DNA from: Candidatus Fraserbacteria bacterium
Lineage (GTDB): Bacteria > Bipolaricaulota > Bipolaricaulia > RBG-16-55-9 > JAJCYT01
Reading direction: 5' to 3'
DNA length: 64,000 nucleotides
NCBI GenBank assembly: GCA_029262795.1
Contig: JAJCYT010000021.1
Span: 1-64,000 of the forward strand
Shown here: positions 8,078 to 16,441 of the stretch, one piece after another
Position numbering within the stretch: the first letter of the stretch is position 1
How the letters are laid out: each line of letters begins with the position of its first letter
Position numbers and translations under genes: made by a program
The notes under the pieces: model-generated
What the model saw: the letters and a program-made list of their open reading frames with translations, nothing else
What the model was told of the DNA's origin: nothing
The model's database searches: none

Positions 8078-10348
8078 TTATCGTCGCTTAGAACGCTCAA
8101 AGTTTCTTTCTGGTCGATCGCGGTCTGGTCGGTCACTGCGTTCTGGTCGGTCACTGCGTTCTGGTCGATCACTGCGTTCTGGTCGATCGCTGCGTTCTGG
8201 TCGATCGCTATCCCCTGCTCGGTCAACGGCTCGTTTACTTAGTTTAATGCGGTTTTGATCATCGACGGCCAAAACTTTTACAGAAATGGTTTCACCGATC
8301 TTAACCACATCACTCACATTTTGAACATAGTTTTTCTCTAGTTCTGAAACGTGAACTAAGCCTTCTAGGCCAGGAGCTATTTCAACAAAAGCGCCAAAAT
8401 CTTTTACGGCAGTTACCTTACCATCGTAAATTTTACCAACTTTAACCTCTTCTGTTAATCTTTCGATCATTTCTTGAGCTTTTTGAGCCCCTTCTTGGTT
8501 AACACTGTAGATTGTGATGGTTCCATCGTCTTCTACATCGAGTTGGGCTTTGGTTGTTTGCTGGATATTGCGGATAGATTTTCCTCCAGGTCCAATCACT
8601 ACGGATATTTTATCTTGAGGAACTTTTATCTTAACAATGCGAGGCGCATAAGCTGAAATTTCTTTACGAGGGCGATCTAAAGCCAGCATCATTTGACGAA
8701 GAATGTGAATACGACCTTCTTTTGCTTGCTCAAGAGCCTTGGCCAAAATATCACGGCTAATCCCGTCGATTTTGATGTCCATTTGAAGAGCAGTTACTCC
8801 TCGTTGGCTTCCTGCGACTTTGAAGTCCATATCTCCAAACTTATCTTCGTCTCCTAAGATGTCGGAAAGGATGTAGAAATTATCCCCATCTTTAACTAAT
8901 CCCATAGCAATCCCGCCTACGGGCTTCTTGATAGGAACTCCCGCATCCATCAATGCTAATGTTCCCCCACTTACAGCAGCCATAGAACTGGAGCCATTAG
9001 AAGCTAAAGTTTCGGAAACGATTCGGATGGTGTAGGGAAATCGAGTTACTTCTGGAGTAACCATTTGGAGAGCACTTTCGGCTAAATTTCCGTGTCCGAT
9101 TTCACGGCGAGAAACCCCTCGTAAAGGACGTACTTCTCCTACAGAAAAAGGAGGAAAATTATAGTGCAAGATAAATTTCTTTTTATACTCCTCTGCTAAG
9201 CCATCGACAATTTGCTCATCTCGTGAAGTTCCTAAGGTGGCGGTAACCAACGCTTGAGTTTCTCCTCTTGTGAAGAGAGCAGAGCCGTGAACACGAGGTA
9301 GTAATCCGACTTCGCAGTTAATAGGACGAATGTCTTTTAATCCTCGTCCATCTATTCTTTTATTTTTAGCAATCATTTCCTGGAAAATTTCTTTTTGGAC
9401 TTTTTCATATCCGGCCCGAAGATGTTTTTCGTTTAAAGCTTCTTCTTTGGCTTTTTCTTTGGCTTTGGTTTTGGCTTTGACTTTGGCTTTTTCATCTGTT
9501 TCGGTAAGATACTTTTCTTTTAGTTGCTTCCAGATTTCTTTATTTTTTAAGCTTCGATCTTGTTTTCTTTTAACCTGAAGCCCTTCAGCGATAAGATTTC
9601 GATCTTCTTTGTTATTTAGTATTTTGTAAGCTTTGTCTCCCATGGAAGACACTTGAGGAAGATCTTTTTTCTGAACACCAGATTTCTCGACAATTTCTTT
9701 CACTAACTCGACAATTTCTTTTACCTGTTCATGTCCCCACAGAATAGCATCAATAACATCAGATTCTTTTGCTTCATTGGCTGATCCTTCAACCATGACA
9801 ACAGCCTTTTCTGTTCCTGAAACAACGATTTCGATGTCGCTTTCTTCAAGTTGGCTGTAAGTGGGATTTAAAATGAGTTTGCCGTCGATGCGTCCCACTC
9901 GAACTGTACCAGTCGGCCCGGTAATAGGAATACCTGCCAAACATACCGCCGCAGACGCCCCTACCATAGCAGCAATATCAGGATTATTTTGCTGATCAGC
10001 AGAAAGAACCTGTGCCATGACTTGTACTTCGGATGAGTATCCTTTGGGAAAAAGTGGTCGCAATGGGCGATCAATCAAACGCATAGTCAAGATTTCTTTT
10101 GTTGTAGGGCGTCCTTCTCGTTTGAAAAATCCACCAGGAAACTTTCCTGCAGCAAAAGTTTTTTCTCTATATTCTATGGTTAGAGGAAGAAAACCTCTAT
10201 CTTCTTCTAGCTCTGCCGTCACTACCGTAACAAGGACAGCGGCATCATCGTATCGGACTAAGGCTGCACCATCTGCAAGGTTGGCCATGTTGCCTGTCTC
10301 GATGCTTAGCGTATGTCCACCAATTTTTCTTTCTACTTTGAAACTCAC
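8078..10348 (-). CDS. pnp: Polyribonucleotide nucleotidyltransferase (PNPase)
   Basis: PNPase is the phosphorolytic 3'-5' exoribonuclease of RNA decay. The 756-residue protein shows two RNase PH-like cores (GGFFKREGRPTTKEILTMRL in the first; the second contains FPPFSVGEVRPLRG), then a KH domain with VVIGPGGKSIRNI and an S1 domain starting VGKIYDGKVTAVKDFGAFVEI. Two features lengthen it beyond the usual about 700 residues: a Lys/Ala/Glu-rich insert in the linker between the cores (KAKVKAKTKAKEKAKEEA), and a C-terminal tail of RPERSD repeats encoded by an 18-bp tandem repeat (about 8109-8205). It lies directly downstream of rpsO, the classic arrangement. Confidence 0.97.
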   Translation of the reverse strand: MSFKVERKIGGHTLSIETGNMANLADGAALVRYDDAAVLVTVVTAELEEDRGFLPLTIEYREKTFAAGKFPGGFFKREGRPTTKEILTMRLIDRPLRPLFPKGYSSEVQVMAQVLSADQQNNPDIAAMVGASAAVCLAGIPITGPTGTVRVGRIDGKLILNPTYSQLEESDIEIVVSGTEKAVVMVEGSANEAKESDVIDAILWGHEQVKEIVELVKEIVEKSGVQKKDLPQVSSMGDKAYKILNNKEDRNLIAEGLQVKRKQDRSLKNKEIWKQLKEKYLTETDEKAKVKAKTKAKEKAKEEALNEKHLRAGYEKVQKEIFQEMIAKNKRIDGRGLKDIRPINCEVGLLPRVHGSALFTRGETQALVTATLGTSRDEQIVDGLAEEYKKKFILHYNFPPFSVGEVRPLRGVSRREIGHGNLAESALQMVTPEVTRFPYTIRIVSETLASNGSSSMAAVSGGTLALMDAGVPIKKPVGGIAMGLVKDGDNFYILSDILGDEDKFGDMDFKVAGSQRGVTALQMDIKIDGISRDILAKALEQAKEGRIHILRQMMLALDRPRKEISAYAPRIVKIKVPQDKISVVIGPGGKSIRNIQQTTKAQLDVEDDGTITIYSVNQEGAQKAQEMIERLTEEVKVGKIYDGKVTAVKDFGAFVEIAPGLEGLVHVSELEKNYVQNVSDVVKIGETISVKVLAVDDQNRIKLSKRAVDRAGDSDRPERSDRPERSDRPERSDRPERSDRPDRDRPERNFERSKRR

Positions 10349-10393
10349 GTAAGTTCCTACTTTCTTTAAATTTTAAATTGATAACATTCATGT

Positions 10394-10436
10394 AGGCTTT
10401 TCCTTGAGATTATTAAAAAAATCTAAGGAAAAGCTT
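10394..10436 (-). promoter_or_regulatory. Hairpin in the rpsO-pnp intergenic region
   Basis: A 12-bp stem (AGGCTTTTCCTT pairing with AAGGAAAAGCTT) with an additional AGA/TCT pairing and an A/T-rich loop lies between the rpsO stop and the pnp start. In Escherichia coli this interval contains the rpsO attenuator and an RNase III processing hairpin that controls pnp. By position, this stem may do the same here, which is an inference. Confidence 0.6.
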
Positions 10437-10446
10437 TAGTAGGAAA

Positions 10447-10716
10447 CTACTTCCGAATACCAAGGCTAGCAATGAGCTCTTGGTATCTCTTAACATTTTT
10501 CTTCTTCAAATAGCGAAGAAGAGAAGTACGTTTCCCTACTAGCATCAATAAACCGCGACGAGAAGCAAAGTCCTTACGGTGTATTTTTAAATGATCTGTC
10601 ATGTTCTTAATGCGTGTAGTTAAGATAGCAATTTGAACTTCGGGAGAGCCAGTATCTTGCTCGTGTGTTTTATATTCTTCTATCAACTCTTGTTTTTTTT
10701 CTGCCGTAATGGACAT
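10447..10716 (-). CDS. rpsO: 30S ribosomal protein S15
   Basis: The 89-residue product is a normal-length uS15, a primary binder of the 16S rRNA central domain. Diagnostic stretches are [29 protein letters not shown] and [17 protein letters not shown]. It heads the rpsO-pnp unit. The 237-bp gap between it and the reverse-transcriptase stop should hold its promoter and leader. Confidence 0.98.
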   Translation of the reverse strand: MSITAEKKQELIEEYKTHEQDTGSPEVQIAILTTRIKNMTDHLKIHRKDFASRRGLLMLVGKRTSLLRYLKKKNVKRYQELIASLGIRK

Positions 10717-10953
10717 ATTCTAACCTTTTCTTTCGTACATTTTAACACAAAGTTTGAGTCTCAAATGGGAGATTAAAGTCTTTGTATTTGTTAAAGTGTT
10801 AAATTTTGAGGCTGCCTAAAAATTATTTCTCAGACAACCCATTAAGTGATGGTTTGTTCAGGGATAAACTACCTGAACCCTTTTGACAGAAGAATGACGA
10901 ATCTCAGAAGCCGTTGCTTCCTAAGCCGTGTTCTCCAGTCAAGTTTAAAAATT

Positions 10954-12159
10954 TTATTTTGGATACTGTTCCCATTGAGGTCGGGCTGAGGTTTTAGGAA
11001 ACTGTATTTTGTGTTTTTCTAAATATTTCTTGTAGGGAATCCATAATCGGTAAGGAATGCGTTGGTAAACCATTTTAATGAAGGCTACTACGCTCTGAAT
11101 TTCCAGTTTCTTTTTGTCATCAAGTTCTTCAGGAGCCAAAAGCGATGCTTGATGAAACATTGTTCGAAAGGCTTCTAGTTTTGGCGATGGAATCCTGATT
11201 TTATCTTTTTCTAGAATTAATCCTGTTACTTCCAGCTTTTGTCCTCTTGTTCTCTCTGCATAAGAGATTTTCTTAGGATTTGCTTGGAAACCACAATCTA
11301 AGATAACTTTTAGAATTTTCTCCCGAAGATCTTCATGTATTGGCATGGGAGATGAAATTGTTATATCGTCGGCATATCTCGTGTACTGATAAACAGAGCC
11401 ATGTTGACTAAGCAAACGATAGAGATTTTTATCTAAAGTTATACAGGCTATATTTAAAAGATAACCAGAAGCAGGACTTCCTTGAGGTAAAGCATTTTGG
11501 TAAGTAGTTAGCTTTACAAGAAGCTCGATGACTTGATCTAGCACTGGATGAGGAATATCACCTCCCAAGTGCTTCAAAGGAATTTTTAAATACCGAACAA
11601 ATAAATGTTTGATTCTGGTCGCATCTACAGAAGGAAAAGCGGATTTTAAATCGACATTAAATATTGCCCGAGCTGTTTTTAAATGTTTCGCAGCATTAGT
11701 AACAATGGAACGTCCTTGGACAAATCCATGAACAGCATTGGAAACTGGTATGCGATACAAAAGACGATCTAGTATTCTTCTTTGGATGTTTTTTAAAACT
11801 GGTTCGGGAGAAGAAATTTCGCGGAAGGAGTAACCTCCCTCTCCCTTAGGTATTTTCCAAACATGATAAGCTTTATCTTGCTCAAGTAAATCCAAAGCTT
11901 TTTTTACATCTTGAGAGGGGACATCTAACCAACTTGCAAGATGCAAAGAGGCTGCATTGACCAACTGTTCAATGTCGTCTCCTGTGAAGACTTGAGGACC
12001 AGGAGTGGGGGGGACAATAGGGCTTCGTTTTTCCGCTCTAACTTGAAAGTCTAGAATAGTGATACCAGTACACTGAGGGCATTGAATACGACTACCGGGA
12101 AATACATCCACTATTTTCAAAGCCGCACTACAATGAGGACATTGAATATCTACAGCCAT
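10954..12159 (-). CDS. Retron-type reverse transcriptase with N-terminal zinc ribbon
   Basis: The 401-residue protein combines an N-terminal MJ0042-like zinc ribbon (CPHC at 7-10 and CPQC at 27-30) with a reverse transcriptase. RT landmarks are the first catalytic Asp in NVDLKSAFPS (D170), LPQGSPAS (224-231) and the YADD box (Y262-D265). Two motifs point specifically to retron RTs: NAxxH (NAAKH, 155-159, after HGFVQGRSIV) and VTGL (311-314). There is no intron maturase or endonuclease domain. RBS AGGA lies about 11 bases before ATG. A structured RNA with its own terminator lies just upstream on the same strand (12345-12695), the position expected for msr-msd. Retrons are anti-phage reverse-transcription systems; no separate effector gene is adjacent, so the zinc ribbon is the only candidate accessory part. 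An orphan group-II-like or Abi-type RT is the alternative. Confidence 0.85.
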   Translation of the reverse strand: MAVDIQCPHCSAALKIVDVFPGSRIQCPQCTGITILDFQVRAEKRSPIVPPTPGPQVFTGDDIEQLVNAASLHLASWLDVPSQDVKKALDLLEQDKAYHVWKIPKGEGGYSFREISSPEPVLKNIQRRILDRLLYRIPVSNAVHGFVQGRSIVTNAAKHLKTARAIFNVDLKSAFPSVDATRIKHLFVRYLKIPLKHLGGDIPHPVLDQVIELLVKLTTYQNALPQGSPASGYLLNIACITLDKNLYRLLSQHGSVYQYTRYADDITISSPMPIHEDLREKILKVILDCGFQANPKKISYAERTRGQKLEVTGLILEKDKIRIPSPKLEAFRTMFHQASLLAPEELDDKKKLEIQSVVAFIKMVYQRIPYRLWIPYKKYLEKHKIQFPKTSARPQWEQYPK

Positions 12160-12183
12160 ACGAAATTATTCCTAATGAAAATG

Positions 12184-12228
12184 TCTAGGCGTATTTAAAA
12201 ATATTTTTTTGGGATGAAAAGCGCCTAA
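12184..12228 (-). promoter_or_regulatory. Leader stem in front of the reverse transcriptase
   Basis: TAGGCG and CGCCTA (12184-12189 and 12223-12228) form a 6-bp stem around an AT-rich loop just upstream of the RT ribosome-binding site. It could modulate RT expression. Apart from this and the two hairpins at 12260-12285 and 12312-12342, I see nothing else in 12160-12344. Confidence 0.35.
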
Positions 12229-12344
12229 AATAAAGAGGGATAATCATGATTTTTGGGAAGTGAGAGCTGATTTAAACACTCTCTAAAAAATAAGAAGAAA
12301 TAACAAAAAGAATTAAGTAAGAAATTTTTGATTTCTTGCTTAAC

Positions 12345-12372
12345 TAAAAAAACGCCCGGATAATCCGGGCGT
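12345..12372 (-). terminator. Rho-independent terminator of the structured RNA
   Basis: ACGCCCGGAT/TCCGGGCGT forms a near-perfect GC stem followed on the minus strand by seven U residues. It separates the structured RNA from the reverse transcriptase start 190 bases further on. A second AT-rich hairpin (12312-12342) follows immediately. The RT must therefore rely on read-through or its own promoter. Confidence 0.85.
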
Positions 12373-12695
12373 GTGCTCATTTCATAACTGCGCGATGAAG
12401 TTTGAGAGGCCTTCAAGTACTACTGCGAACATAGTTGTACATGCCCCCTGCTGAGAGCTCCATTATATGGGCATTAGCAGAGCACACTAGTAGTACGCAT
12501 ACCCGCATTACAGTTCCGGCATAGTCACCGGACACCTGCACGGGGTGGTACCCGTATAGGGGTATATCCTGCTCATCACTTACAGAAAACCTTACCTCTC
12601 CCCATCGGATACCGATGGCTACACGGCAAAGCCGCACGAGGGACACCAACTAAATTGGTTAGGTAGCCAGTTTATAGAGCGAATTTGTTATAAAC
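12345..12695 (-). ncRNA. Dense structured RNA upstream of the RT, candidate msr-msd
   Basis: Read on the minus strand, this non-coding stretch is full of pairing. GTTTATA/TATAAAC (12689-12695 with 12670-12676); GGCTAC/GTAGCC (12663-12668 with 12617-12622) enclosing ACCAA/TTGGT and CGGC/GCCG hairpins; CATCGG/CCGATG (12612-12617 with 12603-12608); TCCGG/CCGGA (12528-12532 with 12515-12519); the 8-bp GTACTACT/AGTAGTAC (12489-12496 with 12417-12424); and long-range GAGAGG/CCTCTC (12595-12600 with 12404-12409). It ends at a textbook terminator (12345-12372). GC is much higher than in flanking DNA. A TAGC sits right after the first domain and before the CATCGG hairpin, as the branch-site context does in retron msr, but I could not find convincing long a1/a2 repeats. 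It did not resemble tmRNA, RNase P or SRP RNA. Confidence 0.6.
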
Positions 12696-12839
12696 TTATT
12701 TTTTCTAAAATATATTTTTTATTTTCATTTTTATATTAGAAGCATAAAAAATAATCTTAGAAGACATTGTTATTTTCACTAAATGCCTTCGACGCAGTTT
12801 ATAAGGAAGCAAAAAGTTTGTCAAGAGAAAAATCAGGAA

Positions 12840-13985
12840 TTATTCTTGAGTTCTTCGTAAATAACGTTGCCCCGGAAAAGCAATGATTTGCTTACGAATC
12901 TCCATTATCATTAGGCTTCGGATGACCAGAGGAGCTTCTAGTCCTGTTTGTATCGTAATATGTTCTATAGAAAGAGGCATATCTCCTAAGCACAACCAGA
13001 TTTTTTTTTCTTCTAAACTCAAAGAAGGAGGTGGGATTTCTTGGTATTTTAAGAATGTTTTAGAGTGTGTTTTGGGAGAAATCTTGGAGGGGATTTTAAG
13101 ATTAGCAAAAGTAACATTAGAGAGCGAGAGTTGAGAAAAAACGTCATCTATAGAATGAAGGAGATGGGCTCCTTCTTGAATGAGTTTGTGAGGCCCCTCA
13201 GAGACTAGACTTGTAACAGGACCTGGCACAGCAAATACTTCTCTACCATACTCCATAGCAAGGCGAGCTGTAATTAAAGATCCACTTCGAGTAGCTGCTT
13301 CGATAACAATAACGGCTTGAGATAAACCAGCAATGATTCGATTACGACGAGGAAAGTTACCAGGATAAGTGGGGTGCCCGGCAGGGTATTCTGAGAGAAC
13401 TGCTCCTTGAGAGAAAATCTGATGAGCAACGGAAGTGTTTCTGGGGGGAGTAATTTTGTCTAAGGAACTTCCTAGGACAGCCAAAGTTCTTCCCTGAGTA
13501 GAAATCGATCCCCTATGAGCAGAAACATCTATACCTAAGGCTAGCCCAGAAACGACAGTAATTTTTCTTTCTGCAAACTGAGAGGCTAAACGGTAAGCAA
13601 TTTTTTTTCCATAGTCGCTGCAATTTCTAGTTCCGACTATAGCCACAGCATTTTTGTCTTCCAAAGACAGGTCTCCTTTATAATATAATAAAGGAGGAGG
13701 GTCTGGTAAAAGGAACAAAGAAGCAGGGTAGTTACTTTGTCCGAAACAAACACTTTTCATTTGATATTTTTTTATATTTTCATATTCGGTTCGAATTAAC
13801 TCCCAATTTATCTTCTGGAAATCTTGGGCTTGTTCTTTGCTAACCAAAAGCTCAGAAGGGATATGGTTAGAGAACTGCTCTTTAATTTGGAGAAGATCTT
13901 TAGACCACTCAAAGATTTTCTTTACTTTTGATGGACCAAAACCCTGAACCTTCATTAAACCTATAATTGCTTCTTCTATATGCAT
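12840..13985 (-). CDS. dprA: DNA-processing protein DprA (Smf)
   Basis: DprA binds incoming single-stranded DNA and loads RecA during transformation. The 381-residue product has the Rossmann-like core with VAIVGTRNCSDYGKK, VVSGLALGIDVSAHRGS, LAVLGSSLDKITPPRN and GNFPRRNRIIAGLSQAV followed by ARSGSLITA-like TRSGSLITARLAMEYG. An N-terminal helix-hairpin-helix-like region (VQGFGPSKVKKIFEW) and a C-terminal winged-helix-like end (PLSIEHITIQTGL) flank it. The length is normal. It is transcribed toward the structured RNA and RT; the intervening 140 bases are very AT-rich. Confidence 0.95.
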   Translation of the reverse strand: MHIEEAIIGLMKVQGFGPSKVKKIFEWSKDLLQIKEQFSNHIPSELLVSKEQAQDFQKINWELIRTEYENIKKYQMKSVCFGQSNYPASLFLLPDPPPLLYYKGDLSLEDKNAVAIVGTRNCSDYGKKIAYRLASQFAERKITVVSGLALGIDVSAHRGSISTQGRTLAVLGSSLDKITPPRNTSVAHQIFSQGAVLSEYPAGHPTYPGNFPRRNRIIAGLSQAVIVIEAATRSGSLITARLAMEYGREVFAVPGPVTSLVSEGPHKLIQEGAHLLHSIDDVFSQLSLSNVTFANLKIPSKISPKTHSKTFLKYQEIPPPSLSLEEKKIWLCLGDMPLSIEHITIQTGLEAPLVIRSLMIMEIRKQIIAFPGQRYLRRTQE

Positions 13986-14125
13986 TTTAGGGATTCTCTT
14001 TCTCGAATAAAGTTTTTCTTGCTCGGCTATCTTTCTTCATGTATACTCGGCAAATTTACTAGTTTACCTAAGTCTTTTAGTCTAACCAATGGATGGACAA
14101 AACACGGCCCCTGAGAGGAAAATGT

Positions 14126-16441
14126 ATGAGAATTTTGGGTGGTGATGCTCGCGGAATGAAGCTACTGAGTCCTAAAGGAATGAAAACTCGTCCGATGAAT
14201 GCTCGAGTCAAAGAGGCTCTTTTTAATATTTTAGGTAGCTCTATTGAAGATGCTGTTGTTTTAGATCTTTTTGCCGGCAGTGGTTCTTTAGGCCTAGAAG
14301 CTTTATCTAGGGGAGCAAAAGAGTGTCATTTTGTAGAAAGAGGTTCTCATGCTTTACCTGTTTTACAAGCTAACCTAGAGAAGATAGGCTACCAGGACAA
14401 AGGACGAATTATAAAAGCGGACGCTTTTTCTATTAGCCCTCTTCTGGGAGAAAAAAAGTTTGATCTTTTTATTTTAGATCCACCTTATCATTATATTGAT
14501 AAACCCATTAGTCGTCGTAAATTTCTTGAATTTCTAGCTCGTCTTACTCAAAAAAATGCTTCTCGTGATGTTATGATGGTACTGCATTATCGTCACAACA
14601 GTATGTCAGGAGCTCCTTTGCCTGCTGGTTTAGAGCTTGAAAGCCGGCGTGTTTACGGAAGTACAGAACTTATGTTTATCACCCAAAAAGATCATTCCGT
14701 TAAAAAATCTAATCACGGAAAGGACTTAACCTTGTCAAAACTTCGAGAACTCTTTGAGGAAGCTTGGGAGTATAAACTCTCAAATAACCCTATATTAGCA
14801 ACATTTCATGGAGATCATCGCTATAACGACTCTCTTCCCTCTTTGAGCCTAGAGAACTTAGAACGACTAGATCGCCAAGCTCATCATTTTTTAGAAAAAC
14901 TTCATGAATTTTCCCGGGCCGACCTCTCTTCTTCTGAACAAACAAACTATGATATCTTTGAACAGATGCTAAAAGACGAAATTGCGGAATACAAATTTCA
15001 GACTCATCTTATGCCTGTCAGTCAAATGGAGGGGTTTCATGTCTACTTACCTGAGCTAGCAAGTCGAACTCCCTTTCGAGAAGCAGAAGATTATCGTCGA
15101 TACGCAAGACGTTTAGAGGCGGTAGAACAATATTTGGAAGAGCATATCACTTTAATGAGAAAGGGAATGGAGAAAGGTTACACTGTCGTCCGAGGAACCT
15201 TACATCTCTGTGTGGGTTCTATTGAAGCTCAAATTACTGTTGCTGAAAAAACTCCTTTCTTTAAACCTTTTCTTTCTTTTCCAGATCATTTTTCTTCCTC
15301 TTTGCAAGAGGAGCTCAAAGAGCTTGGGAAAAAAGCGATTGATAAAGTTATGACAAATTACAAAAACTTTGCTCAATTTGTGAAAGAAGAGTACACTCCA
15401 GCCGCGAGAGTAGAAACGGCGACTTCTGCTCTTCCCAACGGTAAAGCTTATTACGAGCACTTAGTTCGCCATTTTACGACTCTTTCGATTACTCCTGAGG
15501 AAGTCCACAAAATAGGTCATGATGAAGTAAAACGTCTGCGAGAAGAGATGGAAAATATCATCACCGAGCTTGATTTTGAAGGAGGCTGGGATGAGTTTAT
15601 GGATTTTTTACGGGAAGACCCTCGTTTTTATTGCGAGACTCCTCATGAATTGATGGCCGAAATTAGTCTAATCATGAAAAAAATGGATGGAGAACTTCCT
15701 CGTCTTTTTAATAAGCTCCCTCGCACTCCTTATGGTATCAAGCCCGTTCCTGAAGCTATTGCTCCTCGTATGCCAAAAGCCTATTATATGCCCTCTGTTG
15801 GGGATGGCACTACGGCAGGTTTCTATTATATAAATACCGACGATTTAAAGAGTCGTCCTCTTTATGAAATGGAAGCTTTATCTTTGCACGAAGCGGTTCC
15901 AGGACATCATCTGCAAATAGCCCTTCAACAAGAACTAGAAAATATCCCGACCTTTCGACGCTTTCACCATGTAACTGCATATATTGAGGGATGGGCTCTT
16001 TACTCAGAACGTTTGGGGCTAGAAGTGGGCTTTTACGAAGACCCTTACCATAACTTTGGTCGTCTCATCTATGAAATTTGGCGAGCCTGTCGCTTGGTTG
16101 TCGATACAGGTCTTCATTATCTCGGATGGACTCGGGAAGAATCCATTGAGTTCATGTCGAAGAACTCTTCTTTAAGTATGAACGATGTTAGTATAGAAGT
16201 GGATCGTTACATTAATCTTCCAGGACAAGCGATATCTTATAAAATGGGCGAGCTCAAAATCACTGCTTTGCGAAAACTGGCAGAAGAAAGCCTTGGGCCA
16301 AAATTTGATATTCGAGAATTCCATGAAGTTCTTTTGGGAGAGGGAGCAATTCCCTTAGAGGTTCTCGAAACTAAAGTCAAAGAGTATATTGAAGATAAAA
16401 TGGAAGACAAAAATAACTCTGAAGAAGGAGAAAAAAGTTAA
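14126..16441 (+). CDS. Fusion of RsmD rRNA methyltransferase and DUF885 metallopeptidase
   Basis: One uninterrupted frame encodes two enzymes. Residues about 1-185 are RsmD, the 16S rRNA guanine-N2 (G966) methyltransferase: MRILGGDARGMKL start, MNARVKEALFNILG, SAM loop LDLFAGSGSLGLEALSRGA and catalytic DPPY. Residues about 195-760 are a DUF885 protein, a zinc metallopeptidase-like family, with HEAVPGHHLQIAL carrying the HExxH-like metal site. The frame is open from 14093, but the ATG at 14126 follows GAGAGGA at good spacing and starts exactly where RsmD proteins do. Both domains look intact. The stop overlaps the ade start (TAATG). The fusion is unusual; a missing stop from sequencing error is possible. 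Confidence 0.85.
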   Translation: MRILGGDARGMKLLSPKGMKTRPMNARVKEALFNILGSSIEDAVVLDLFAGSGSLGLEALSRGAKECHFVERGSHALPVLQANLEKIGYQDKGRIIKADAFSISPLLGEKKFDLFILDPPYHYIDKPISRRKFLEFLARLTQKNASRDVMMVLHYRHNSMSGAPLPAGLELESRRVYGSTELMFITQKDHSVKKSNHGKDLTLSKLRELFEEAWEYKLSNNPILATFHGDHRYNDSLPSLSLENLERLDRQAHHFLEKLHEFSRADLSSSEQTNYDIFEQMLKDEIAEYKFQTHLMPVSQMEGFHVYLPELASRTPFREAEDYRRYARRLEAVEQYLEEHITLMRKGMEKGYTVVRGTLHLCVGSIEAQITVAEKTPFFKPFLSFPDHFSSSLQEELKELGKKAIDKVMTNYKNFAQFVKEEYTPAARVETATSALPNGKAYYEHLVRHFTTLSITPEEVHKIGHDEVKRLREEMENIITELDFEGGWDEFMDFLREDPRFYCETPHELMAEISLIMKKMDGELPRLFNKLPRTPYGIKPVPEAIAPRMPKAYYMPSVGDGTTAGFYYINTDDLKSRPLYEMEALSLHEAVPGHHLQIALQQELENIPTFRRFHHVTAYIEGWALYSERLGLEVGFYEDPYHNFGRLIYEIWRACRLVVDTGLHYLGWTREESIEFMSKNSSLSMNDVSIEVDRYINLPGQAISYKMGELKITALRKLAEESLGPKFDIREFHEVLLGEGAIPLEVLETKVKEYIEDKMEDKNNSEEGEKS

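Noticed and set aside
12413-12649. Possible small protein on the minus strand
   Set aside because: The frame lies wholly within the structured RNA, has no good RBS and its residues follow the paired segments, not a protein pattern.
12345-12695. tmRNA, RNase P RNA, SRP RNA or group I/II intron core
   Set aside because: Their universally conserved motifs, as I know them, could not be found; a covariance search would settle it.
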